From: Tetranychus cinnabarinus
Taxonomy: Eukaryota; Arthropoda; Arachnida; Trombidiformes; Tetranychidae
Assembly (NCBI GenBank): GCA_022266195.1
Contig: WHVY01000003.1
Span: 10,044,001-10,108,000, forward strand
Direction of reading: 5' to 3'
Length of the DNA stretch: 64,000 bases
The notes beneath the pieces are model-generated. The model ran no database searches, had not been told where the DNA came from, and saw nothing but the letters and a program-made list of their open reading frames with translations. The translations under genes and the position numbers were made by a program. This document shows positions 26,203 through 38,299 of the stretch, in pieces (the first letter of the stretch is position 1; each line of letters starts with the position of its first letter).

Positions 26203-29200
26203 TTAGGTTTGCAAGTCAAAATTTGTAGAGATTGGTTGATGACGAAGATTTCGCATTGTTGGTCTTATGTGTTGCTGAAAATTGAGAGAAAAGAATAGTT
26301 AGTTTTAGCTAATTTTCGGATAATTGCTAGAAGGATTGGTATCTATTCAATATTGCTATGATATTGTAATGATTTTTTATTGTATTGTATAAATACTTAC
26401 CATGTACATCGAGTCAGTTAGCTCAATACGATTTTTAAGGTACCCATTCTCAACAGCATGTGATTTTGATCTAGATAAGAAAGAGGAAACAATGTAAGAT
26501 TTACTCTAAAATTTCACAAACAAATCGAGACTCATTACAATTGATAAGTGATGGTCGCTGACTGCTTGTGCTTGACTGACCTTCGAGCAACAATGATACT
26601 CGTCACAATGAAAATCACTATAATCGATGTTAAACATGAGGCAACTACAATAGTCATTGTTCGCCAAAATACAGCAACTTTGTTGATTTTTTCACATTTA
26701 TCACCAGTATACCAAGGATCACACCTAAATAAGTGCACAAATATAAATATTGTGTTAATGACTCTTAGAATTTGTTGTGGTTAAACAAGACAAAAAACAA
26801 ACAAATCTAAGGACTAAAGAGTTAGCTTAAAAAACAATGACACCTTACCTGCAAAAGGCCGATTGATTTGCCGCAATCACACACTCGCCATGTTGACAAG
26901 CTTGGAATTCACATAATTCTATTGATAAAATATAATTAAACATAAAAAATTAAATAATAGCTGACAATTGTGATAATTGTGAGAGCAAACTTGCACAAAA
27001 CATTTCTCCAAAACATTAATTAAAAGTAAACACATTGTCTATGATTCACAGGTTCAAGTGAGAACAGAGTTTATAAATCTTTGTTTACTCTCTCATAAAG
27101 CTAGCTTGTTAGCTAGATTTTTTAAGCCTTGCAATTTTTAAGCAGTGTTAAATATATTACCTGTACATTTCCCTAAAACGTCGATATAATTGTCATCGCA
27201 GACACAGTTATATGATCCGATAGTGTTAACACACGTCGAATGGCCCTGGCACAGTGTTTCACCAGCAAAACATTCGTCAACATCGACACAGTAGTGTTTA
27301 GTTAAAGATGGATCTTCCATGTCTAATTTCATAGCAGTTTGTGATGTAAATCCAGGATCACATACGCATTTATATTTGGTTTCATCATGGTCAGGAAGAC
27401 AGGCTGATTGTTTTGGACAATAATCAATGGAACGTTCTTTACACGGTCTTAAATCAGATTCTTCAAAGGTTCCTTTACGAACTAGTGTTTTTGACGGAAT
27501 CATGCAATAATCATGCCTTGTATCATTCGGACTAAAGACGTCATAGCAAAACATTGCCAACATTGGCGAAAAACCAATGAATTTACTTTTTAATTGTAAT
27601 GAAACAGTTATTTTAAAATCACCCACTGCTCGACTATCGTGCTTGGCTGGTATAGTTAATGAATAAGATGGTGTAGCAATATTTGTATTCCTTTTCTCTT
27701 TCTTTTTAACCTTTTCATAGGACATCAAGGTGACAGAGTCGATCATTTGGTTGGCAAATTTTTTAACATTAGGAGCCAAGATTGAATCAACGTAACGGGC
27801 AACTATACGATCCATGAATGATTCGTGTTCTGTTTGGAACCACTGATTGATAACAGCGCGAGTGTATATATTACAATCTCGTAGAAATTTGGAATCAACT
27901 TTGTTGCAAAAGGTTTCCACCAAAGTGTCTGCTGATGTATCAAATCTATGCAATTTGCTGTCAGATATTTTAACCAAGAATGTTGCTTTAATCGCGTGTT
28001 GTGCTAAATAACAATAACCTGACTTCATTACAAAACCTGGTCGACATACACACGTTGCAACATGGCTTCCTTCAGTTTCATCGATGAGTCGGCATACAGC
28101 GTTCATTGATTCACATTCAGACTTCATTTTCCTACATTTATCAATACAAAATCCATCTACAAAAGTTTTACCCGGTGGACATAAACAACGATAAGAAAAA
28201 GTGTGCCCGTCCGATCGAGGTTCACACAACGCATTACGTGTATTACATTCAACAAAACCTCTATTTCCTGGGAAGCAAATTTTTTCAAGCTCACAAAGAC
28301 CATCCATAGTTCGAACCGTTGGCGGATTACAAATACACGTTAAACGACTGTTGATCAGACTACAACGGGAAGTGCCACCACAAGTATCATGGACATACTT
28401 AAGCCACTTTCGATTACCATTATCAGCCAATTTACAAATGTCAACACATTTTCCAGTACCTTCATCCCATTCCCAGCCAGATGAGCATACACATGTTGAC
28501 ATGTTGTTACTATCAAGAACACAGACGGATCCTTCTGGACAAGAGATTGTACAATTGAATAGCGGTTTACAACTTCCATCACTTGCGACGAATTTGTAAC
28601 CACTATGACAAGCACAGCTAGGAACTCCGTTGGGTACCGTACAATAGTGACTACAGCCCAACTTTTGAGCTATCCAAGGGGAACAACCTTCAGGATATAC
28701 ACAACTTTGCTTGTTTTCGTCGTACACATGATTATTGTCACAGTAACAATAATAATTGGTACCAAATGGGAAACACTTGGCTGTTCCACATCTTTTGTAA
28801 CAAGCGTCCATTTTAACACATTTCCCTTCGTACATGGTAAAGCCTAGATCTTGATTACATACTTGACATGGCCTTTCCAATGACCAGGTATCTTCATCAC
28901 AAGAATAACCATGAGGACAGATGCCAATCATACCAACACATTTAGACACAGGTTCGCAGTTTCCTTTTACCTGAATGAGTTTACTTTTATCCATAGAATA
29001 TGATTTATTTAAATTCCAATATCTCATTATTTCACATTCACAGGTGTATGAATTTGGACTGTAAGCCATTGGGTTACATGTTCCTTCACCTTGACTACAA
29101 AATTGATCCCCTGTAAATCCAGTAAATGGATCAACAGTTTGGCAAAAGTTGATTGCTTCACAATGATATCCAGTCCAGCCTCGATTACAATCGCATTTAT

Positions 29201-31663
29201 ACTGATCTGGCTCCAAATTGATACACGTTCCATGACCCATGCAGTTTAATTCACCTTCACGACAACCATCTCCAACATCAGCCTCATTCAAAATTAATTT
29301 AGATTCCTGTGTTGAATTATAAGTGACCTTAATCAAAATATAGCAAAATGTTGATTTTTTGAGAGCATTAGTCGCAAAGCTTTCAAATTTAACGTTTAAA
29401 TGTTTAAACGATCTCATCTCGTCTGGAGAATCATCATCAATTTTGAGTAAATTTCTTGAAAAGACAACGTGACCATTTGATTCATGGAGGCTTAACGTTA
29501 CTGAAAACGCTCCAAAAAGCTGTTGAGCATTCAACACACCACGGAATCTTAGTCCAGGACTGTATTTAAACCATTTTGAAAAAATATATGAATTACCGTC
29601 CTTTTGACCAGGAAAAGTTAATTCAATGAAGAAATTTGTCGAGTTATCAGCATAAGTGTCCAAAAAAGAGGGAACGATTGTCCATTCACCTTTCGCTTCC
29701 GGACGACTAAAATGATGAAGAAAATTGTTGACTGTTCGATATTGACTTTGGCGGCGTAAACCAAGATACTCAAGTGAAAAGGCCACCAAATCATCTTTAT
29801 TGAAGATATTTGATGTTAACGTGATTTCTGATTCATTAGCTGCTTGATTCTCTTGGCCCTGAGCAAACCACCGAGGGCATAAAGTGATTGTCTTCCATTT
29901 ATACTTATTGCTTTCAGTTTCAAGGGTTGTATCAAAATCAAGGGTAATCGCACCAATATCGACACGAATACTGCTTTTACCAGTTATCCAGTATGCAAGA
30001 TCAACACAAGCCATCATGTCATCTTTCTCGGATAAAATAATTGACGCTGTTTCATGAGTTTCATCTGTATACCAAAAGTCGCCAAATTTTTCACTGCGTT
30101 CAGGTATTCGATCTGATGACCAAAGGCCACCCTTGATTGTGAATGTTGATGGACAATTATCTTTAGTACAAGTAGCATCCACACATCTAACTGGGGTTTC
30201 AGCATCACTACTACACGATTCATTTGAAAGTAAAGATTGAGCATCTAAATAAACGATGAAAGATACACAATTATGAAAATGATTTGAGATACTTTTTCTC
30301 TATTTCCTGTCAATTTAACTTTGAACGTACTTTTCATAATACAAATGTATTTCAAGTTAATATCCTTAATTGCTACCAAATAATCATCGGTTGGCTCTAT
30401 TTTATCCTGGTAATCCTCATTATCGCAAACTTCAATATCAACTCTTTTATCACATTTAAAGGTGAACTCGTTGTCACTTTCGTTTCTGGAAGCAGTATAA
30501 ACAGCATAATTCCAAGTGGATGGATCAAAATCATCAAAACGGATAAATTTGGTGGCTGGCATGGATCGATGGCAGGGCATCACAGCCAATCTAAATAATT
30601 CAGTTCCCTCTTTAACCACAGAGAACTTAGTTTTATTCCAATTGGCCCAAAACATGAAACTAATTTCAATGCCGTTTGTTTCACAATTAGGTTGTGGTGG
30701 ATTCTTATAAACAATATTCATACATGCATTTGGACCAACTACGTAAAGATGCTCTTCATCGGTTGGAGGCCTATTTCTAGCAAGCATCCTCTTCCATGCA
30801 CTGGTTATCACCAAATCTGGACAGAAAATTAAATATGAATTAATAAGACTTGATTTCCAACTATGACAACTCGATAGTTTAATTCAAGCAGACAAACCAT
30901 GTTAAACCTCGCGTCCATACAGACGTAACATTAAAAGCAATCTCTAAATGTCATTTTTGTGCGTTCTCTCAATTAAAGCTATTTACATTATGATTACATT
31001 TTTTGACTCTCCAAAAACAATTGTATCAAATCGATAATATGAATTACACAATGAAACAATGATCATGTTGAAGTATCACCTCTCATCAATTAAAAATTAC
31101 TTTATATTATTATTAAATTCCAAGCTATATCAATAGCTGAATAGATTTATTGATGAAAACAGCAAAAACAGCAATTTCAATGTGACAAATTGTTTCACAT
31201 GCTGATTAAAAGTGATATTAATATACGAAGTATCTGATGTTTCCATTTTCGGTTTGCATCCAATCTCTTATGAATTTTTTCCTCCACGCATTTTTAGCTA
31301 ACTTTTCCTGATTATTCTGAATATTTTATTGATTAAATCTATTTACAAATACAAATGAGATTGTTACATAGATTGTGACTCAATTAAATCCAAAAGCACA
31401 GCAATCCAATAGACATACGCTTCACGATTATAAACGCATCTAAATTTCTCAGACCATCTAAACTGATTTAATTTTGTTTACGATTGAATATGGGCTAATC
31501 ACAAGTAATAATATCTAATAACACATAAAAAATAAACAGAGGAAACACAATTGACTTCAGGATGCAACGTACCTGAGGTTCCATTTTCAATTGAGACAAT
31601 TATTGGACTAGAGGCAAGGATGAAGATGATGAATAATAAAAAATTATATGACTTTGATTTCAT
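26203..31663 (-). CDS. large type I membrane protein with EGF-like repeats and a SEA-like segment
   Basis: Not recognised by name. Seven minus-strand exons (31663-31573, 30816-30331, 30244-27161, 26918-26849, 26724-26581, 26470-26401, 26274-26203) join in frame to 1338 residues. The N-terminus is a signal peptide (MKSKSYNFLLFIIFILASS). Two N-terminal regions (about 31-190 and 214-515) look like beta-rich ectodomains. An EGF module lies at about 520-556. Many irregular cysteine-rich EGF-like repeats follow (559-940), then a cysteine-poor SEA-like stretch (about 943-1113) with a KKKEKR basic site. A second cysteine-rich part (from 1126) includes a typical calcium-binding EGF (DVDECFAGETLC, about 1180-1219). 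A last EGF (about 1222-1256) precedes one membrane helix (VVASCLTSIIVIFIVTSIIV) and a short cytoplasmic tail. Irregular EGFs around a cysteine-poor segment recall tick midgut antigens of the Bm86 type, but that is only an architectural resemblance. Confidence 0.8.
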
Positions 31664-32658
31664 TGTTAAGATGGGGTTAATTAAGTAATAAGGATGAGAG
31701 ATCATTCCAATAAAGATGATTAAATTAAAACAGATGATGAAAATAAGTTATTTGGGAATGGGTTAAAACACAATACACAGTTATGATGAGTTATGTATTA
31801 TCAAAATAGTATGTCAGAGAATCCCATTGGTTATTTGACAATTAGTCGATTGTATGAGTGTAAGTTGATTAACTTGATGGTGTTTTACTTCGATGAACAG
31901 TAAGCTCATGATAATTTAATCCTATTAGATTGAACTGAATACAATCTACTAGGATAGAGATGAAAACTAATAGTAAATGAAAATAAAGTCATGAAGAGTC
32001 GATGTCAGTTAATCCATCACTATTTTGCTTATCAATAATTACTGAATGAGAGAGAGAGAGAGAAATCATTAAATCAATTAATTGAGGGAGAATCGAAAGA
32101 CTATTTTTGCTTTCAAGTGTCAATGGTTAATCAGCTAATTGTTCAAGTTTGTAGACAGAGAAGGTCTGAGTAAAGTGAGAAAAGGAGCAAAAAAGCTTAA
32201 TGATAAAAATTAATATGAATTCCATGCTGATAAAGATATATTGTTGTTGATTAAAATGATCTGGATAATCTATTCCTATCTTTCAATGTTTACAGGATAT
32301 TCATTGCCATTCAATTCTCAATAATCTAGATGAACAATTGGAACTCTGCTTCAAAATAAATCCTTTCCCAATCCGTCATCATATTTCTTGAGTTCACTGA
32401 GTTTGAGCTGAACCCATCTTGCTCTAAATTAAAAACCAAATTTAATCTTTTTCCATATTTTTAATAAATTCATATTCATTTGAATTGAGTTTGTCTTGAT
32501 TCTTAAAACAGTAGAGGTGATTACGTTGTGATCTTTAGATTGTGTTAAAAAATGCTTTGATAGTACATCTTTCAATTTGTTGCCAATCTATTACAAATTA
32601 TTTGGGATTAATAAATTATCCTTGGAAGTGACTTTGGTCAACTTTGGTTTGAATTAGG
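31664..32658. other. intergenic, no gene recognised
   Basis: AT-rich DNA between the start of the EGF-repeat gene and the stop of the MECR-like gene. It contains the (GA)n run at 32048-32063. Confidence 0.5.
32048..32063. repeat. (GA)n microsatellite
   Basis: Eight GA units lie upstream of the EGF-repeat gene. GA runs can bind GAGA-type factors, but nothing else here supports that. Confidence 0.7.
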
Positions 32659-33827
32659 TTAAATATCGGTGGTGAGAACGACTTTTCCTTCACTGAACCC
32701 GTTGGTTGACTTTTCAAAGGCTTCCAAGTAATCTACCATCTTGACTGGAACCACTTTTGGAGCTTTCAACTGACCAGATTTAAACATTGATACAAGTTCA
32801 GCACTCATTCTTAGGTATTCTTCAGGATTACCTCGGTAAACCTTGGCTAACCAGAATCCAACGAAGCGAAGTTGTTTAAATATGGTTGGTCCGGCTGGAA
32901 CTGCAATTGGCTTTTTGGTCATGGTTCCGTAAATGACCATTGTAGCTTCATCAGCCAAATGACGAATACAATTGTTAGCATTTTCACCGCCAATACATTC
33001 AAAGGCAAGAATAGGTTTTGGAGTTCCACTGGACCAGATTTCATTCATGGCTTCATCATTGGCTATATCCTCTTCAGTAACAACATGATCAGCTCCATAC
33101 TCAGTTAATTTACTGACTAATTTGGCCATATCATCGGGATTAGGTCGAGCGCGAACAACATTGATTGTTTTGTATCCCCAAGCTTTACAGAGTTGAATTA
33201 CCAGCAAGCCAACAGCTGAGTTAGCTCCATTCTGCATCACACAATCACCTGTTGATAGAGTAAGAAAATAAATGTTGCTTTTAAAATGACAATTGATTAC
33301 GATATTTATTGATTGTCTTTTATGCTTTAATCACAGTATTGACTAAATTTTTATCTAACAGTAAATAATGGGTTATTAGACTTACCTGGTTTTAAAGTGA
33401 CAAAGTCTTTTAGCATACGATATGCAGTTGGTGGATTAACCATGATCTGAGCGGCAGTATAAATGTCTAAATCTTTGTCAATAGACAATAAATCATTTTC
33501 CGAGGCAATGGCGTGAGTTCTCCATGTACCGAAGAGACCTTTACCAGGGATAACATGATCACCAACAGCCAATTTTGAAACGCCTGGACCAACTTTGAGG
33601 ACTTTGGCTACTCCTTCATTACCAGGAACCAAAGGTAATTCAGCAGCAGAAGGATACCAACCTTCAACTACTCCAACATCAGAAGGGTTAATTGCTGAAG
33701 CAATAAACTGAATGAGAACTTCATTATCCTTTAAAGTTGCTTCCAAGTTGACACTGCTTGAAGTATCAACCTTTTCAATAGCCTGAGCTAATGGACCTTT
33801 GTTCTTTAAAACCAGGGAAAAAGACAT
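32659..33827 (-). CDS. MECR: enoyl-[acyl-carrier-protein] reductase, MECR/ETR1-like (MDR superfamily)
   Basis: NADPH-dependent enoyl-thioester reductase of the medium-chain dehydrogenase/reductase type, the last step of mitochondrial fatty-acid synthesis in its relatives. Two minus-strand exons (33827-33386, 33248-32659) give 343 residues. Features are INPSD (46-50), the GWY segment with the likely catalytic Tyr at 58, PLVPGNEGVAKV, the family GTWRTHA motif, NPPTAYRML, and the nucleotide-binding QNGANSAVGLLVIQLCKAWG. After that comes INVVRARPNPDD, which fits NADPH preference in the family. There are no zinc-binding residues, as expected for MECR. Compared with human MECR (373 residues) the N-terminus is about 30 residues shorter, and I see no clear mitochondrial presequence. 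Confidence 0.87.
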
Positions 33828-34714
33828 TGTAAAAGGTAGATTATGAAAAATAACGATGAATGGGTTGATTGAAAAAAGTCAGATGTTACATAGGATAAAC
33901 ACTGAAAGTAAAAGCCTGAAATTGAACCTTATTTATGTGATTATCAAACCTTGATTCACTAAAAAGTAAGCTATCAACTTCTCACTCTTTACTCTCTCTT
34001 CTCCCACCCTGCTTATCACCACCTCATCCCCAACCAATCTATGTTAATGTTGAAGAATCAAGGACATAATTGGCAAGAACGATTAAACCGCTTCAAATGA
34101 TGTAGAAAATAAACTTTATATCGATTATTTTTGAGTACAAAGTGTACTTTATAGTCCTTAATAGTCCTTAATATTATATTTGTATTCAAATTAACTAATG
34201 CCACTCAATCCTCTAATAAGTTTCCATTTGTTTAATATTTAATCAATATTTCCAACAAAGTTATCAATCAATTTCTGTTAATATTCTGGTGCATTAAAAC
34301 AAAACAAACAAACCGTATTTGAAAATTTCGAGCAACTCATAACGACAATTTCCGAAATAAATTAATTGGTTAAATTATTAAGCAATTTATTAGAAAATTT
34401 ATATTTACAGACTCCATTAGTCGATAAACAAATTAATCGTCAAATTATGGTACATTGAACACCTATTATTCATACATTTTCAGTTACTTTCTTTCTAACT
34501 GTAAACTGAAACTTTCGCTAATGGAGGGCGACAAGTGCCATGTTTTTGTTTGCCTATAACCTCTCTTGATAAGCATTGCATGTTTTCACCAATGATATGT
34601 GATTTAGTTTAATTCAGTATTCATTAATTTCGTGATGGCACTCTAACCTTTCAGGATATCAACTGGAAAAGGAATGTCGATAGAGATTCTATTCAAAGGA
34701 ATCATTTTACCATT
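33828..34714. other. intergenic, no gene recognised
   Basis: AT-rich DNA between the MECR-like start and the lipase stop. A GC-rich TGGAGGGCGACA at 34522-34533 is the only distinctive word. Confidence 0.5.
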
Positions 34715-37505
34715 TCAAGGTAAGCTGTATATTAAATTGGCAAAGAAGTTAACCGGTTCAGTTTCTCGAAGCATTCCCAGATGACTGGAATCAAGAAGTT
34801 TCAAATAAAACTTGTACTTCTTTGAAGGGAACCAATTAAGGCAACCTAAAGCAGATTCTATATTAACAAATCCATCACCCTGAGAGTAGTTGGTGAATCG
34901 ATTGGTCTTGTCATTATCTGAAAACATCTCAACTTGACGAAGTGTTTTATATCCCACAGCAGGTATACAATAGATGTCCACTTCGGGGTGAACAAAAGGA
35001 TCCATCAAATCTTTGGTATCCAGGTACATCTGATAACCATTTGGATGATTGAGATGGGCAAAGTATTCTTCCATATTAAAGGCGGTATAATCAGCTGTTG
35101 GTGTGGTTAGGAAAATATCATCGGGTCCCCATATACGTTTGTTGGGCAGTAAAAAGGCTAAAGAGGAATAAGTTCGTTCTACTTGGCGAAATTCTGGTAT
35201 CAAATCAGCAGCAAAATCATCTTCATACAGATAATCATACATGTGTTTAAAATTACCACCCCACGGAGAAGCAGCAAACACAACGGCTCGAATATAATGG
35301 TTTTTCCAGTAAACGTTTTGCTTACGAAGAAATAGGTAAGCAAAATTACCTCCCATCGAGTGACCAAAAAGTATGACCCGTTTACCTCCATTTTTCTCGT
35401 ATATTTCTTGGACCAGGTATCTGAGAGACTCAAAGAAGTCACCTTGTTCATCTAAATAGCCGATTAAAAGGGTAAGAAAATTTGAATATGAAAATCTTAA
35501 TCACTGTGTTAAATTGAAAGACTTACGAGGAGATTTACGCCAATCGTATGGGGCTCCAAATATGTTGTATCCTCTGGAATAACCTAATCGCTCCAAAGAG
35601 TTGATGATATTTATATAGTATTCAGCTGATGATTTTTTCAATCAAAGCAAAAAAGAGAGAGAAATGATTTGAAAAGATTGATTAGTTCAAGGTGTCAAAA
35701 ATAATTCAGAATGAAATTAAGTTAATTATTTCTATATACTACTATCATTTTTGGGGTCAAGTTGTCTGTTATTACTTTGTAGGCTATATTTCGATTCATT
35801 TTTATTTATAATTTGATTAGGTTGTGATAGGTAAGAATGTGAAATTAAAACTTGCATGAATGAATAAATCAATCAGAAATGTCAGTCTCTCAATTCAGCT
35901 TGGTCAACTTTTTCAAATAAAAGATTTTTCTATTCTCTCTCAATTTAGATTGGTCAAAGTTAATTTAGTTTCCTCTTCTATGATTATCTGTATTAATTCA
36001 AGGTTAATTAAAGCTCTTTTCAAAATTTATTTTCTAATCTTTATCGCTTCTTTTTCATCTCTTTACAGCTCATGTCAACGTTGATGGAAATAAGTAACTC
36101 ATCGTTTGATTGTTTGATACACTCAAGATGGAAACAATCAGATAGCATTGTATAAGTATTTTCAATGCTTACTTGGTCGAACCTGAAAGGGAAAGGGTGA
36201 AATGTATTCAATTGATTGTGTGTCGCCCATCGGAGGAACCAAAATTTGCACTCCAGGAGGACTTTTAGTTGAGCGGGTCCAAGGATCGTATTCAAGGGAC
36301 AAATAATGTAACCAGCAGTATTTTTTAACCGGAGAGAAGGCCTGATAAGCATCTAACCATAAACTTCGAGTTGTGTACAAATTTTTTTGACAAAAAAATG
36401 GACTCGTATTTGCTTTGTGCAGTTGATACTTCAATTGGGTTCCCATATAACCAGCAACTATCATGAAAATGAGAGAAATTGTATAAAAAGGTATAAATTG
36501 ATCAGAAGCAATTTCAATTTGAGATAATAGTTGTGACCTTTTAGCCCATCTTTAAACTTCATTGAGAGGAAGATTGAATAATGAAATGATGAGAAAAAAA
36601 GATAAGTCAGGAAGTTGAAGTGTTACTGAATCACTAAAAAAACATCAATTTCATGGTCTTGATTGGTTGTAAACAAAAGTGGTGTGAAAGTGTTGACAAT
36701 AATCAATGAACCAGAAAAAAGGTATTAGTATCGAAATCATCAAACAATTGATTCAACATAATTATCGAGTAATTGTATGATCATTTATGGTGAACTTATC
36801 TGATGTGAAAAGGCTCAAGGCTGTTCGGATTAATTGATTGGATTTTTTCTACTCATCTTTTGAAATCGCCCGCTAAACCGTCAATATTTACATTGTATAT
36901 TAGCTAGAGTTACCTAGTGAAGTTTTATACATTTTATATCAGTAGATTTATAATTGAGCTTAGGATGATTATTACTGATCTTATAAAAAAATTTGAACTT
37001 CAGTATCAATTACTAATCATGGATATGTCAAGCATTAAATTGTCAGTTTGGTTTGGACGGTCAATATCACTTATATTTTATTATATCACCCAATTAACGA
37101 TAAATAGTTTATTAAAGCTCAGTAACAATGTTTCAGATTTCGTTTTTATAATCTTGAGATTGGTTTAGCTATTGAAGTTCAGTTGTTTTATTAATGATAT
37201 TCCTAATATTGATAGAATTGATTCGAAATAAACCAGAATTACGAATTCTTAATTACAATCAAACTCTTTTGTTTCATAATGTGAAAACTTTAAAGTTAAT
37301 CTTTAAATTATCGATTTCCTTCTGTTTTTCAAAATTGATAATAAGTTAATACCAATGAATAATGATAAAGAATCGTCGATTACTTACGAAAAATCACTGG
37401 ATGATGAAAATTTTCACTTAGTACGGATGAAATACGACTTAAGATTATTCCAATGGCAATTAATGAGACGACGATGAACCGCTTAAGAGTAAAATAAATT
37501 GGCAT
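34715..37505 (-). CDS. PLA2G15: lysosomal phospholipase A2 / LCAT-family lipase (PLA2G15-like)
   Basis: Secreted or lysosomal alpha/beta-hydrolase acting on glycerophospholipids. Four minus-strand exons (37505-37388, 36457-36173, 35625-35527, 35451-34715) give 412 residues, the length of human PLA2G15. An N-terminal hydrophobic signal or anchor (FIVVSLIAIGIIL) precedes HPVIF. The lid region holds a conserved Cys (FFCQKN) and SLWLD. GYNIFGAPYDWRKSP precedes the nucleophile elbow GHSMGG. The inferred triad is Ser199, Asp360 (in GDGFVN) and His391 (in DSSHLGML), nearly the human positions. In the N-terminal motif usually read as PGDxGxQL this protein has AGYMGTQL, so the Asp is replaced by Tyr. 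The four exon joins keep the frame throughout. Confidence 0.9.
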
Positions 37506-38299
37506 TCTTGAAGGGAAAATTAAAATTCACAAGTTGCTAAATAACAAAGACAATCGACGTTAACTTGATGGTTTAATTTAATCTAAATGAAGATGGTTGA
37601 AAATGAAAACAGTGGGACTTGAACTTGCTTGAAAAGGTTTGATTGTTACACTTGAAGCTTCATCAATTGAACCTGATGAAAGTTTGATCGGAAGAAATTC
37701 AATAATAATAGAGAAAAAAGAGATTGGTTCATTTGATTGGGTGGGAGGAAAGGAGATGATGATGATGATGAGAGAAAGGTCTTCTTGATGATAATGATTG
37801 ACTCAATACCATTGAGTCCAGTTGGCTTAGTTAAATGTGTGTCAAAGGGAAACTCCGTTGATCTACAATACCTATCCACTTGAAAAAAACAATTCACTGA
37901 TTACAAGGAACCATCCGAATTGATTACCGGTTAGATTCAAACTAATGTGATAAATGTTTTTTTTATTGATAAACCTTGCCATCTTCCAACCTTTATTTTG
38001 AAACAAGAATGAGAGAGAAGGGAAATGTTGGCAAAAAAAGAATGAAAAAAATTAAGTTGATTCCACTCATGATAGATGCTAATAATTAAATGAATAGTTT
38101 GATCAACAATTAGTTTTGTGACCTTTGCTTTGTCATTCAAGTTGAAAGATGAACTTTAGATTTTCAACTTATGGACGTCAAGAAAGATTATCCAAACAAT
38201 TCTTTAAAATATTGTTAAACAATTAAACGATTTATTACCATTAAATTTATTTACATGCTTATTTACTATGCTACTGATCAAGAGTAAATAACATATTCT
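37506..38299. other. intergenic between lipase and NDUFS7
   Basis: No gene recognised. It holds a short (GAT)n run at 37755-37771 and AT-rich DNA that includes the 3' end of NDUFS7. Confidence 0.5.
37755..37771. repeat. (GAT)n microsatellite
   Basis: Five to six GAT units lie upstream of the lipase start. Confidence 0.6.

Noticed and set aside
26535..26537. Stop codon as the end of the EGF-repeat gene
   Set aside because: Splicing at 26580 joins two downstream exons in frame with a natural stop, which is a better-supported end. The earlier stop may still be used as an alternative.
28201..28599. 132-codon plus-strand frame
   Set aside because: Shadow of the long EGF-repeat exon on the other strand; its residues come from the reverse of cysteine-rich coding sequence.
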